A DNA stretch of 64,000 bases from Stella humosa (lineage in GTDB: Bacteria > Pseudomonadota > Alphaproteobacteria > ATCC43930 > Allostellaceae): positions 632,001 through 696,000 of the forward strand of contig NZ_AP019700.1 in NCBI RefSeq assembly GCF_006738645.1, read 5' to 3'. Positions within the stretch are counted from its first letter, which is position 1, and each line of letters starts with the position of its first letter. The position numbers and the translations under genes are program-made. Positions 38,678 through 46,468 of the stretch are shown here, in pieces. A model generated the notes under the pieces. That model searched no databases. It saw nothing but the letters and a program-made list of their open reading frames with translations, and was not told the DNA's origin.

Positions 38678-38688
38678 CTTATAATAAG
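38678..38688. promoter_or_regulatory. palindromic operator/-10 box upstream of marR
   Basis: CTTAT-A-ATAAG is a perfect 11-bp palindrome that includes TATAAT (38680-38685), a consensus -10 for the plus strand. A MarR-family dimer could bind here and shut off both divergent genes. Confidence 0.55.
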
Positions 38689-38718
38689 TTCGATCAGCCT
38701 TCGCTATGGGAGGAACGG

Positions 38719-39231
38719 CTGAACAACGAATTCGAGCGGCATCTCGGCTTTCTGCTGAACGATGTCGCCCGACTGTTGCGCAAAAGGTTCGATCGGCGGG
38801 CGCGTGCCCTCGGTCTCAGCCGCGCCCAATGGTCGGTCCTGGCCCAACTGTCGCGCGTCGAGGGCATCCACCAGGGCGGCTTGGCCGACATCCTGGAAGT
38901 GGAGCCGATCACGCTTGCCCGCATGGTCGACCGGCTGGAGGCCGCTGGCTTCGTCGAGCGCCGGCCCGACCCGACCGACCGGCGGGTGAAGCGCCTGCAC
39001 CTGCTGCCCCCGGCCGCCCCGGTGCTGGAGCAGATGCGCAGCCTGGGCGTGGCCACCCGCGAGGAGGCGCTGGCCGGCATCGCCGCCGACGACCGCGAGC
39101 GCCTGGTCGACCTGCTGTTGGCGATGAAGACCAACATGCTGGGCCTGGAAACGCCGTGCGACGGCGACTGGGCCGAGGTCGAGGCTCCCGACACGCCCGA
39201 CGGCGGGCAGGGCGGGGGCCAGCATGCCTGA
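38719..39231 (+). CDS. MarR family transcriptional regulator, probable CTG start
   Basis: A winged-helix regulator. The N-terminal helices LGFLLNDVARLLRKRFDRRA, the recognition region LADILEVEPITLARMVDRLE and the wing RRPDPTDRRVKRL are typical. No ATG, GTG or TTG precedes the first helix in frame: the frame opens at 38668 and the first standard codon is TTG 38776, inside helix 1. A strong GGGAGG (38708-38713) is 5 nt before CTG 38719, giving 170 residues with the complete dimerisation helix, so CTG is proposed. The gene overlaps emrA by 8 nt and probably senses efflux substrates. Confidence 0.82.
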   Translation: MNNEFERHLGFLLNDVARLLRKRFDRRARALGLSRAQWSVLAQLSRVEGIHQGGLADILEVEPITLARMVDRLEAAGFVERRPDPTDRRVKRLHLLPPAAPVLEQMRSLGVATREEALAGIAADDRERLVDLLLAMKTNMLGLETPCDGDWAEVEAPDTPDGGQGGGQHA

Positions 39232-40378
39232 GGGGTCGAACGTCGAGGTCTCGCGCGCCGAGCTCGCGACGGCCGGGCGGTCCCGGCGGCGCTGGCGGCG
39301 CCTGCTGCTGCTGGTCCTGGTGCCGCTTCTGGTGGTCGCCGTCGCCTTCTATTTCTATCTGTCGGGGGGGCGCTACGTCGTCACCGACAATGCCTATGTG
39401 CGCGCCGACAAGGTCACGATCTCGACCGACGTGTCGGGCATGGTGCAGGCGGTCCTGGTGGCAGAGAACCAGCGCGTCGCCGCCGGCGACATGCTGTTCC
39501 GCATCGACCCCGAGCCCTTCGCGCTGGCGGAGGCCGCAGCCCAGGCGCAACTCGGCACGGTCCTGGCCGAGCTCTCGACCCTGAAGGCCAACTATCGCCA
39601 GCGCGTCGAGGAGATCCGCCTGGCCGAGGCCGACGTCGCCTACCAGGATCGCGAACTGCGCCGCCAGGCGGAGCTGGGCCAGCGCGGCGTCGCCGCCGGC
39701 ACCGTGCTGGACCAGGCGCGCATCGCCTATGCCCGCGCCCGCCAGCGGGCGGCCGCCGCCCGCGAGGAGGCGGGTGCCGTCCTGGCCTCGCTCGGCGGCA
39801 CCCTCGACGCCGACCCCGCCCAGCATCCCCGCGCGCGCCATGCCCAGGCCGAACTGGACCGCGCGCGCCGCGAGCGCCGCCGGACCGAGGTGCGGGCGCC
39901 CGCCGCCGGCATCCTGGTCAATGTCGGCCAGTTGCAGCCGGGCGAGTATCTGGAGGCCGGCAAGCCCGCCTTCACCCTGGTCCTGGTCGACCGGCTGTGG
40001 ATCGACGCCAACCCCAAGGAAACCGACCTGACCCATGTGGTGATCGGCAACCCGGCCGACGTCACCGTCGACACCTATCCCGGCCGCACCTGGAAGGGGC
40101 GGGTCGAGAGCGTGAGCCCGGCCAGCGGTGCGGAGTTCGCGATCCTGCCGCCGCAGAATGCCAGCGGCAACTGGATCAAGGTGGTGCAGCGCATCCCCAT
40201 GCGGGTCGCGGTCGAGCAGCCGGCGGACGGGCCGATGCTGCGCACCGGCATGAGCGTGGTGGTGACGGTCGACACCGGGCGCGAGCGCACGCTGGCATCG
40301 GTCTGGGCCGACCTGCGGCGGCTGGTCGGGCTCGATCCCGGCCAGCATGCGGGTGCGGCGCACCGGCCCCAGGGATGA
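39224..40378 (+). CDS. EmrA/HlyD-type membrane fusion protein
   Basis: A 384-residue periplasmic adaptor anchored by one N-terminal membrane helix (RLLLLVLVPLLVVAVAFYFY, about 27-47). The lipoyl half VTDNAYVRADKVTISTDVSG, a coiled-coil hairpin about 90-205 rich in Ala/Glu/Arg, the second lipoyl half RRTEVRAPAAGILVNVGQLQ and the beta-barrel follow. It would join the EmrB-type pump to an outer-membrane channel; no tolC-like gene is in the window. It overlaps marR and emrB by 8 and 4 nt, so it is one coupled operon. Confidence 0.92.
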   Translation: MPEGSNVEVSRAELATAGRSRRRWRRLLLLVLVPLLVVAVAFYFYLSGGRYVVTDNAYVRADKVTISTDVSGMVQAVLVAENQRVAAGDMLFRIDPEPFALAEAAAQAQLGTVLAELSTLKANYRQRVEEIRLAEADVAYQDRELRRQAELGQRGVAAGTVLDQARIAYARARQRAAAAREEAGAVLASLGGTLDADPAQHPRARHAQAELDRARRERRRTEVRAPAAGILVNVGQLQPGEYLEAGKPAFTLVLVDRLWIDANPKETDLTHVVIGNPADVTVDTYPGRTWKGRVESVSPASGAEFAILPPQNASGNWIKVVQRIPMRVAVEQPADGPMLRTGMSVVVTVDTGRERTLASVWADLRRLVGLDPGQHAGAAHRPQG

Positions 40379-41889
40379 GCATCGCCGAGCCGTCGCGGGC
40401 ATCGGCCGGCGGCGGCCGGGTCGCCGTCACCGGCTGCGTCATGCTGGCGACGATCATGCAGGCGCTGGACACCACCATCGCCAACGTCGCCGTGCCCTAC
40501 ATGCAGGCGAGCCTCAACGCCTCGCTCGACCAGGTGAACTGGGTCCTCACCTCCTACATCGTCGCGGCCGCGATCATGACCCCGCCGACCGGGTGGCTCG
40601 CACGGCGCTTCGGCCGCAAGGAGCTGTTCATCGTCGCGGTCGCCGGCTTCACGGTCGCCTCCATCCTGTGCGGTGCGGCCCAGTCGCTGGAGCAGATGGT
40701 GGCCTTCCGCCTGCTCCAGGGCATGTTCGGGGCGCCGCTGGTGCCGCTGTCCCAGGCGGTCCTGCTCGACATCTACCCGCGCGAGCGCCATGGCGAGGCG
40801 ATGGCGATCTGGGGCATCGGCGTCATGGTCGGGCCGATCCTGGGGCCGACCCTGGGCGGCTGGCTGACCGAGCACTATCACTGGCGCTGGGTCTTCTACA
40901 TCAACCTGCCGATCGGGATCCTGACGCTGGCGGGTCTCGTCGCCTTCCTCGACCGGCCCGGCCGCGACCGCCGCCTGCGCATGGACTGGATGGGGTTCGG
41001 CCTGCTGTCGCTGGCGGTCGGCACCTTCCAGCTCATGCTCGACCGCGGCGAGCATCTCGACTGGTTCACCTCGACCGAGATCGTCATCGAGGCGATCGTC
41101 GCGGGCCTGGCCATCTATCTTTTCCTGGTCCATGTCCTGACCGCCGAGCGGCCGTTCATCGACCTTGCCATCTTCCGCGACCGCAACTTCGCGGCCGGCG
41201 TGACGCTGATCTGCATCACCGCCTTCATCCTTTTCGGCTCGCTGGCGCTGCTGACGCCCTTCATGCAGTCGCTGCTGGGCTATCCGGTGATGAGCGCCGG
41301 GATGATCCTGGCGCCGCGCGGCATGGGCACGATGCTGGCCATGTTCCTGGTCGGCCGGCTGATCGGGCGGGTCGACATCCGCCTGCTGATGGGGCTGGGC
41401 TACACGCTGCTGGCGCTGACGCTGCACGACATGGCGGGCTTCACGCTCGAGGTCGGGTTCGAGCGGTTCCTGCTGTCGGGCTTCATCCAGGGCATGGGCT
41501 TCGGCTTCTGCTTCGTGCCGATCAGCACGCTCTCCTTCACCACGCTGGCGCCGGAGCACCGGCCCCAGGGCACTTCGCTCTTCAGCCTGATGCGCAATGT
41601 CGGCGGCAGCGTCGGCATCTCGGTCGTCATCTTCCTGCTGTCGCGCGGTGGCCAGGCGGCGCGCTCGGAACTGGTGCAGCACCTGCACCCCCTGGCCGGC
41701 GCGATCCGGGCCCGGCCCCTGCCCGAGGCGTGGAGCCTCGACACCGTCGAGGGCCTGGCCGCCCTGCAGGCCGAGGTGGCGCGGCAGGCGACGGCCATCG
41801 CCTATTTCTCCGACTTCCAGCTCCTGGCGATGATCGCGGCCTGCGCCATCCCGGTGGTCTGCCTCGCCCGTCCGCCGCGGCGGCGCTGA
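40375..41889 (+). CDS. EmrB/QacA subfamily (DHA2) MFS efflux transporter
   Basis: A 504-residue, 14-helix drug:H+ antiporter. The starting block LATIMQALDTTIANVAVPYM, motif A GWLARRFGRKELF, motif C in GVMVGPILGPTLGGWL and the TSLFSLMRNVGGSVGIS region are all DHA2 landmarks. ATG 40375 overlaps the emrA stop. The pair makes a tripartite multidrug exporter under a MarR regulator. The specificity is unknown. Confidence 0.93.
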   Translation: MSIAEPSRASAGGGRVAVTGCVMLATIMQALDTTIANVAVPYMQASLNASLDQVNWVLTSYIVAAAIMTPPTGWLARRFGRKELFIVAVAGFTVASILCGAAQSLEQMVAFRLLQGMFGAPLVPLSQAVLLDIYPRERHGEAMAIWGIGVMVGPILGPTLGGWLTEHYHWRWVFYINLPIGILTLAGLVAFLDRPGRDRRLRMDWMGFGLLSLAVGTFQLMLDRGEHLDWFTSTEIVIEAIVAGLAIYLFLVHVLTAERPFIDLAIFRDRNFAAGVTLICITAFILFGSLALLTPFMQSLLGYPVMSAGMILAPRGMGTMLAMFLVGRLIGRVDIRLLMGLGYTLLALTLHDMAGFTLEVGFERFLLSGFIQGMGFGFCFVPISTLSFTTLAPEHRPQGTSLFSLMRNVGGSVGISVVIFLLSRGGQAARSELVQHLHPLAGAIRARPLPEAWSLDTVEGLAALQAEVARQATAIAYFSDFQLLAMIAACAIPVVCLARPPRRR

Positions 41890-41896
41890 AGGCGGC

Positions 41897-42367
41897 TCAA
41901 CCCGCGACGGGTGCCGCCCGGCTGACGATCATGTGGATCTCGGCGATGGCCAGGCCGAACTTGCCGATCTTCACCTGCACGGTGGCGACGTTGGCCGTCT
42001 GCGGCTGCAACTCCTCCTCGCAGGCCAGCCGCCACACCGTCTCGCCGACCGGCACGTCGGTCTGGTAGCTCCAGCGCAGGCCGCCATCGACCCAGGTGGC
42101 CTCGGCCGTGCCGACGATGTCGGCGGCGGTGCCGGAATAGCCGTTCGTCGTCGGGCGGATGCGCCACAGCCGGCGCTCGGGCGGCGAGCCCTCGGCGGTC
42201 CAGGTCTGGTCCAGCGTCAGCACCTGGCCGTCCCAGTCGCCGCGCAGGACGGCCGTCATCCGCCGCTCGCCGCCGCCGCGATGATCGACCAGATGGCCCC
42301 AGCCATGCAGCAGGCCGGCATAGAAGGCCTCCAGGCGGAACGGCGTCGCTTCCCCGGGACCGTTCAT
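41897..42367 (-). CDS. DUF3833-like protein
   Basis: A 156-residue protein rich in beta strands. LRGDWDGQVLTLDQTWTAEG, RLWRIRPTTNGYSGTAAD and VPVGETVWRLACEEELQ match the DUF3833 pattern. No signal or lipobox is visible with the ATG 42367 start, although homologues are often lipoproteins; the frame is open upstream but merges with the MFS pseudogene. It ends 7 nt from the emrB stop, tail to tail. Confidence 0.7.
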   Translation of the reverse strand: MNGPGEATPFRLEAFYAGLLHGWGHLVDHRGGGERRMTAVLRGDWDGQVLTLDQTWTAEGSPPERRLWRIRPTTNGYSGTAADIVGTAEATWVDGGLRWSYQTDVPVGETVWRLACEEELQPQTANVATVQVKIGKFGLAIAEIHMIVSRAAPVAG

Positions 42368-42384
42368 GCCTGGCCCTTCCTTCC

Positions 42385-42682
42385 CTATGGCGAGCGCCGC
42401 GCCGGCTGCATGAAAAGGAGCGCCACGAAGGACAGCGCCGTCAGGCCGCCCGACAGCGTCGGCGCCCAGACCGGGCCGGCGCGGTCCAGCACGATGCCGG
42501 ACAGCAGCGGCGCCCCGCCTTGCAGGATGCGCGCGGGGGCCGCGATCAGCCCCGTCCGCAAGCCATAGCCGGCCGGCCCGAACAAGGCCAGCGGCAGCGT
42601 GCCGCGCGATCGTCAGCAGGCCGTTGCCGGCTCCGTGCAGGATCGCGAACGCCATCGCCGCCGGCGGGGCGGCTGGCACCAA
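42385..42682 (-). pseudogene. remnant of an MFS transporter gene (C-terminal fragment, frameshifted)
   Basis: Two frames together encode the end of an MFS protein: AMAFAILHGAGNGLLTIAR in one, then LPLALFGPAGYGLRTGLIAA and SGIVLDRAGPVWAPTLSGG in another, with the stop at 42385. The change of frame falls at GCGCGG near 42610, best explained by loss of a GC dinucleotide. The N-terminal ten or so helices are missing. It is a decayed gene next to DUF3833. Confidence 0.75.
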
Positions 42683-42866
42683 TAGGCGAAATATTTCCAG
42701 GTGTTTTTTCCTGGGTCAGGGCGCGAGCGCGATAACCGCCGCTTTTGGTTCTATGTTTCCATAAAGTTCGAAATGGTGGATCGCGGTGAAGCTGTCCTGG
42801 TTCCAGGAAATTCCGCCATCGCGATAGGGCGTGATAGGCTCCGCTTCTGACTGAGCGGGAGGGACG

Positions 42867-43253
42867 ATGGCGCGCGCCGCGGCCAAGGCGAAGAAGGGGC
42901 GCATCCTCTTCATCGACGACGAGCCGGACGTCGTCGAACCGTTGCTGGCGATGGTGCGCGCCCTCGGGTTCCAGGCCAGCATGCTGACCGATGGGCGGCA
43001 GTTCGAGCAGGAATTGAAACGCTTCAAGCCGACGCACGTCGTGGTCGATCTGGTCATGCCACAAAGCGACGGAATCGACGTGCTTCTGGCGCTGTCACGA
43101 CTGACGGAGCGGCCGCGGATCATCGTCATGACCGGCTATCACTGGGGCGTCATGGAGTCGGCCCGGATCCTCGCGGAAACCCACGCCCTCAACGACATCG
43201 CCTGGCTACAGAAGCCGGTCGATCTCGACCGGTTTGAATCCATGCTGGCGTGA
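42867..43253 (+). CDS. single-domain response regulator (CheY-like receiver)
   Basis: A 128-residue receiver domain without output. The acidic pair is D17-D18, the phosphorylation site D61 in VVVDLVMPQSDG, the switch Thr T89 in VMTG, and Lys K116 in LQKPVD. GGGAGGGACG precedes ATG 42867. The basic N-terminus ARAAAKAKKGR is unusual but short. The nearest kinase is the hybrid kinase at 46457-47953, across the repeat-protein gene, which makes a link possible but unproven. The 184-nt upstream gap has only the palindrome TCCTGG-TT-CCAGGA (42795-42808). Confidence 0.88.
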   Translation: MARAAAKAKKGRILFIDDEPDVVEPLLAMVRALGFQASMLTDGRQFEQELKRFKPTHVVVDLVMPQSDGIDVLLALSRLTERPRIIVMTGYHWGVMESARILAETHALNDIAWLQKPVDLDRFESMLA

Positions 43254-43314
43254 ATTCCGGTGCGACTTATTCAAACGATAACCAAAAGCTAAATGGAACT
43301 TTTGCGCGCTCCGC

Positions 43315-43329
43315 ATAATGTATCATTAT
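43315..43329. promoter_or_regulatory. inverted repeat in the AT-rich leader of the repeat-protein gene
   Basis: ATAATG-TAT-CATTAT is a perfect 6-bp inverted repeat with a 3-bp centre, 19 nt before the start at 43349, in an AT-rich stretch (43260-43330) unlike the surrounding DNA. It could be an operator or overlap a -10 box. Confidence 0.45.
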
Positions 43330-43348
43330 GGTGTAGCGCGGGGCGAGC

Positions 43349-46300
43349 ATGGCCATTCTACCTGGTGCCGTCGTCGGAGAGTTGCTGGAGCGTCTGAACG
43401 CCGAACGTCGGCGGGTGGTGCTGGACGGCTTCGAGGCCAATGCCGGGGAATGGTCGCAGCAATGGTCCGGCCGAGCGTCGACCAGCCGTGCGTCGACCTC
43501 GGGCCGGGGCCGCAGCCGACCCGGCGCCGCCCAGGCCGACGCCGACGTGCTGGAGCGCATTGCCGACGACCTGGCGACGGAGATTCCGGGGCAGCCGACC
43601 GCGGCCGAGATCGTCATCCAGCTAACCATGGCGATCCGCCGCGACCCGGCCCAGGCCGCCGTCATCGTCGACGCCATGCTGACCGATCATCCGCGGATGG
43701 CCGTCGTCATCGTGGCGACCGCGCTGCGCATGTGCCCCGGCCTGCGCAAGGAGATCCTGGCCCAGGCCCGGCGGCACAAGCCTTTCTCCAAGCATCCCTT
43801 CATCCTCGGCCTGCTGCTGGCCTTCGTGGCCCATGCCCTGGCCCAGAACGCGGCCGAGGCGGCAGAGACGTTCGAGGGCGCCGAGACGCCGTCCGAGGTG
43901 CTGGCGGCGCTCGGCCGTCACTATTCGACCCCGCGGCCGAACGGCGACGGCGGCCATGGCGGCCGCGGCGAGCGCGCCATGGGCTTTGGCCCCTTCGTGG
44001 CGCCGGCCTTCGTCGCCACGGTGCTGGCGGCGGGCGACGCGTGGTCGCGCCCGCGCCGCAACGACGAGGACCAGGGCGAGCAAGCGGCCGGCGAAGGCCG
44101 ACGCACCGTGCGTGCCCAAGAAGACGAGGAAGGGTCCCGCCATCAGTCGGGTGCCGACAGCCTCGCCGGCGCGGACGAGGACGGCCTGCCGTCCCGCCGC
44201 CTGTCGCTGCCGGACGAGACCGCCGCGGCGCGTGCCGAAGCGGCCACCCCGATCTTCCAGATTACGCCCGATGAAATGCCGGCTGCTGCTGCAGCACCGC
44301 TATCGGCGCGCGCCATGCTGGCCGCGCCGCCGCCAGCGGCAGGCCAGGCCGATGGGGCAGCGATGTCGGCCACCACGACGGCGCCCGCTCAGGCGACGGC
44401 AGGCGAGGCCGCGGCAGGCGAGACGCCGGGGGGCGAGGCTGCTCCGGCCACGGAGATGGATGCGATCGCCGCCAGCCTGTTCGACCACGTCCTGGCCCGC
44501 CTCGCCGAGACCGGCGACGATCCGCTGGCGGCGGCCACGGTTCTCTCGGAACTGGCCGAGGAACTGTCGAGCCTGCCCGCCGACCGGTTGGCCGGCGATG
44601 CGGCCGATGCGCCGTCGATCGAGGGGGATGCGCCGACGCTGATAGGGGTCGCCTCGGTGGAGGTTGGTCCGGCCGCCGCCGCGGGGGTCCTGGTGTCAGA
44701 CGGGAGCCTCGCTGCCGAAGCGGAGGTCGCCGTCGCCGCTCCCGCGATCGTGCACGCGCCGGTCGCCATGTCGGCGGTGGCCGAGACCGGGAATGCCGTA
44801 TCGGCCGTGGTCGAGGCGGCCGTCGTCCTGCTGGCGAACGATACGCTGGCTGGCGGCTCGGTGGCGGTCGACCTGACGGTGGACGATATTGTCGAACTGG
44901 ATGCCGATGGCGCAATCGCCGTCGGTGACGGTGGGGTGCAGGCGGATCTGTCGACAGGGGTCACGCTGACGGACTCGGTCTCGGCCGAGGTGGCGGTCGG
45001 GCTGGACCTGCTGGCCGATGACACGCTCGTCGGCGCCGCCTTGACGGCGGACCTGGAGGTCGACGGCATCGGCAGCATCGCGGCGGACGTCGAGGTCCAG
45101 GCACTGGCCGGCGATAGCCTGCTGGCGGCCGACCTGTCGACCAGCCTTCAGGTGACGGACTCGGTTTCGGCCGAGGTGACGGTCGGATTGGATTTCCTGG
45201 CCGGCGATGTACTGGCCGACGTCGACCTGTCCACCGATCTTTCCATCGACGGCTTGGGCGCGGTCGGGCTTGACGGCGCGGTCCAGCTTCTGGGTGAGGA
45301 CGCGGCCGTGGCGGGCGATCTCGGGCTGGACCTGACCGTCGGCGATTCGATCGCGGTCGGCGCGGATGCCGAGCTGTCGCTGCTGGGTGAAGATGCGCTG
45401 GCCAGCGCTGCCGTCGCCGCGACCGTCGGCATCGACGGAATTGCCGAATTGCAGGTCGAAGCCGAAATCGAACTCCTGGGCGATGCCGGTGCCGCTGCCA
45501 TGCTGGGCGCGGACGCCAGCCTGACGGGCGTTGCGACCGTCGAGGCCGATGCGGGGCTGGTGCTGCTGGGCGAGGATGCCGTGGCCGCGGCCGAGGCCGC
45601 GGTGGCCGTCACCGTTGCCGACCTCGTGGAGGTCGTTGTTGGTGGCGACGTTGCCATCCTGGGCGACGGCGGCGCGGTCGCGCTGGAGGCAGTGGCCGAG
45701 ATTGCAGTGACGGACTCGGTCTCCGTTGAAACCGAGGCAGCGCTGGTGCTGTTCGCCGACGACACGGTGGCCGAGGTCGAGGTCGCGGCCGACCTGGTGA
45801 TCGCGCCGGTGGCGGAGGTTGCCGCCGCGGGCGATGCCACGCTGCTGGGTGATGAGGGCGCGGTTGCCGTCGAGACGATAGTGACCGTCGAACTGCCGGA
45901 CACGGTGGCGGCCGAGGTCGAAACGGGGCTGGCCTTGCTTGCCGACGATACGCTGGCCGATCTCGACCTGTCGTCGACGGTGACGGTGGCCGATTCCGTG
46001 ACCGCCGCCCTCGACGTCGGGCTCTCCGCTCCGGCCGGCGGCGAACCCGTCGCGGTGGAGGTCGCGGCGGCAATCACCGTGCCGGAGACGGTCGCCACCG
46101 AGGTGGCCCTGGTCCTGCCTGGGCCGGATACGATTGCCGAGGCGGCGGTCGTGGTCGAGACGCCGGTGGCCGAAGTCGCGGCCGAGGTCGTGCTGACGCC
46201 GGATACGCCGCCAACCATCGAACTGGCGATCGACCTCGACCCGCTGTTGTCGATCGACATCTCGGTCAATGGCGGCGGCGATGGCGAGGAAGACAGCGCG

Positions 46301-46468
46301 GCGGTGGTCATCGAGGTGCCGGTCGTGACCGAGGTCGTGCAGGCGGCGGATTCCCTGCTGGCCGCCATCATCCCCGACGAGCCCGACCCGCCGCCGGCGC
46401 CGCCGCCCTTGCCGATCGTGGCGCCGGTGCAGTCGGTGCTGTTCGGGTTGGGTGGCCTATTCGGCTGA
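43349..46468 (+). CDS. 1039-residue acidic protein with 31-residue beta-type repeats
   Basis: No named family is recognised. Residues 1-40 are a short helical start; 60-170 form a helical region with hydrophobic stretches (AAEIVIQLTMAIRRDPAQAA, PRMAVVIVATALRM, PFILGLLLAFVAHALA); 190-420 are low-complexity, Ala/Asp/Glu/Pro-rich. From about 490 to 953 run some fifteen 31-residue repeats, each with a motif like TDSVSAEV, then GLDLLADDTL. After R413 there is no Lys or Arg, so the C-terminal half is strongly acidic. The end is Pro-rich (DPPPAPPPLPI) and then VLFGLGGLFG. No signal peptide is evident; export, if any, would be by another route. Possibly a cell-surface or matrix protein, as acidic beta-repeat proteins often are. 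ATG 43349. Confidence 0.8.
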   Translation: MAILPGAVVGELLERLNAERRRVVLDGFEANAGEWSQQWSGRASTSRASTSGRGRSRPGAAQADADVLERIADDLATEIPGQPTAAEIVIQLTMAIRRDPAQAAVIVDAMLTDHPRMAVVIVATALRMCPGLRKEILAQARRHKPFSKHPFILGLLLAFVAHALAQNAAEAAETFEGAETPSEVLAALGRHYSTPRPNGDGGHGGRGERAMGFGPFVAPAFVATVLAAGDAWSRPRRNDEDQGEQAAGEGRRTVRAQEDEEGSRHQSGADSLAGADEDGLPSRRLSLPDETAAARAEAATPIFQITPDEMPAAAAAPLSARAMLAAPPPAAGQADGAAMSATTTAPAQATAGEAAAGETPGGEAAPATEMDAIAASLFDHVLARLAETGDDPLAAATVLSELAEELSSLPADRLAGDAADAPSIEGDAPTLIGVASVEVGPAAAAGVLVSDGSLAAEAEVAVAAPAIVHAPVAMSAVAETGNAVSAVVEAAVVLLANDTLAGGSVAVDLTVDDIVELDADGAIAVGDGGVQADLSTGVTLTDSVSAEVAVGLDLLADDTLVGAALTADLEVDGIGSIAADVEVQALAGDSLLAADLSTSLQVTDSVSAEVTVGLDFLAGDVLADVDLSTDLSIDGLGAVGLDGAVQLLGEDAAVAGDLGLDLTVGDSIAVGADAELSLLGEDALASAAVAATVGIDGIAELQVEAEIELLGDAGAAAMLGADASLTGVATVEADAGLVLLGEDAVAAAEAAVAVTVADLVEVVVGGDVAILGDGGAVALEAVAEIAVTDSVSVETEAALVLFADDTVAEVEVAADLVIAPVAEVAAAGDATLLGDEGAVAVETIVTVELPDTVAAEVETGLALLADDTLADLDLSSTVTVADSVTAALDVGLSAPAGGEPVAVEVAAAITVPETVATEVALVLPGPDTIAEAAVVVETPVAEVAAEVVLTPDTPPTIELAIDLDPLLSIDISVNGGGDGEEDSAAVVIEVPVVTEVVQAADSLLAAIIPDEPDPPPAPPPLPIVAPVQSVLFGLGGLFG
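44816..46207 (+). repeat. about fifteen tandem 93-bp (31-codon) coding repeats
   Basis: The unit reads, in protein, a hydrophobic strand of alternating residues, D-S-V (or D-G-I), A-E-V, then L-x-L-L-A/G-D/E-D-x-L. DNA identity between copies is only partial (for example GACGGACTCGGT recurs at 44970, 45156 and 45711), so the array is old or under protein-level selection rather than freshly expanded. Confidence 0.8.

Noticed and set aside
38706-39584. ATG 38706 as the start of a 292-codon gene over marR
   Set aside because: This frame is a shadow (Arg/Pro-rich); the MarR domain is in the neighbouring frame that begins at CTG 38719.
43300-43325. GGAAC before the repeat-protein gene as an EcfG promoter
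   Set aside because: No CGTT or one-off match lies 16-17 nt downstream.
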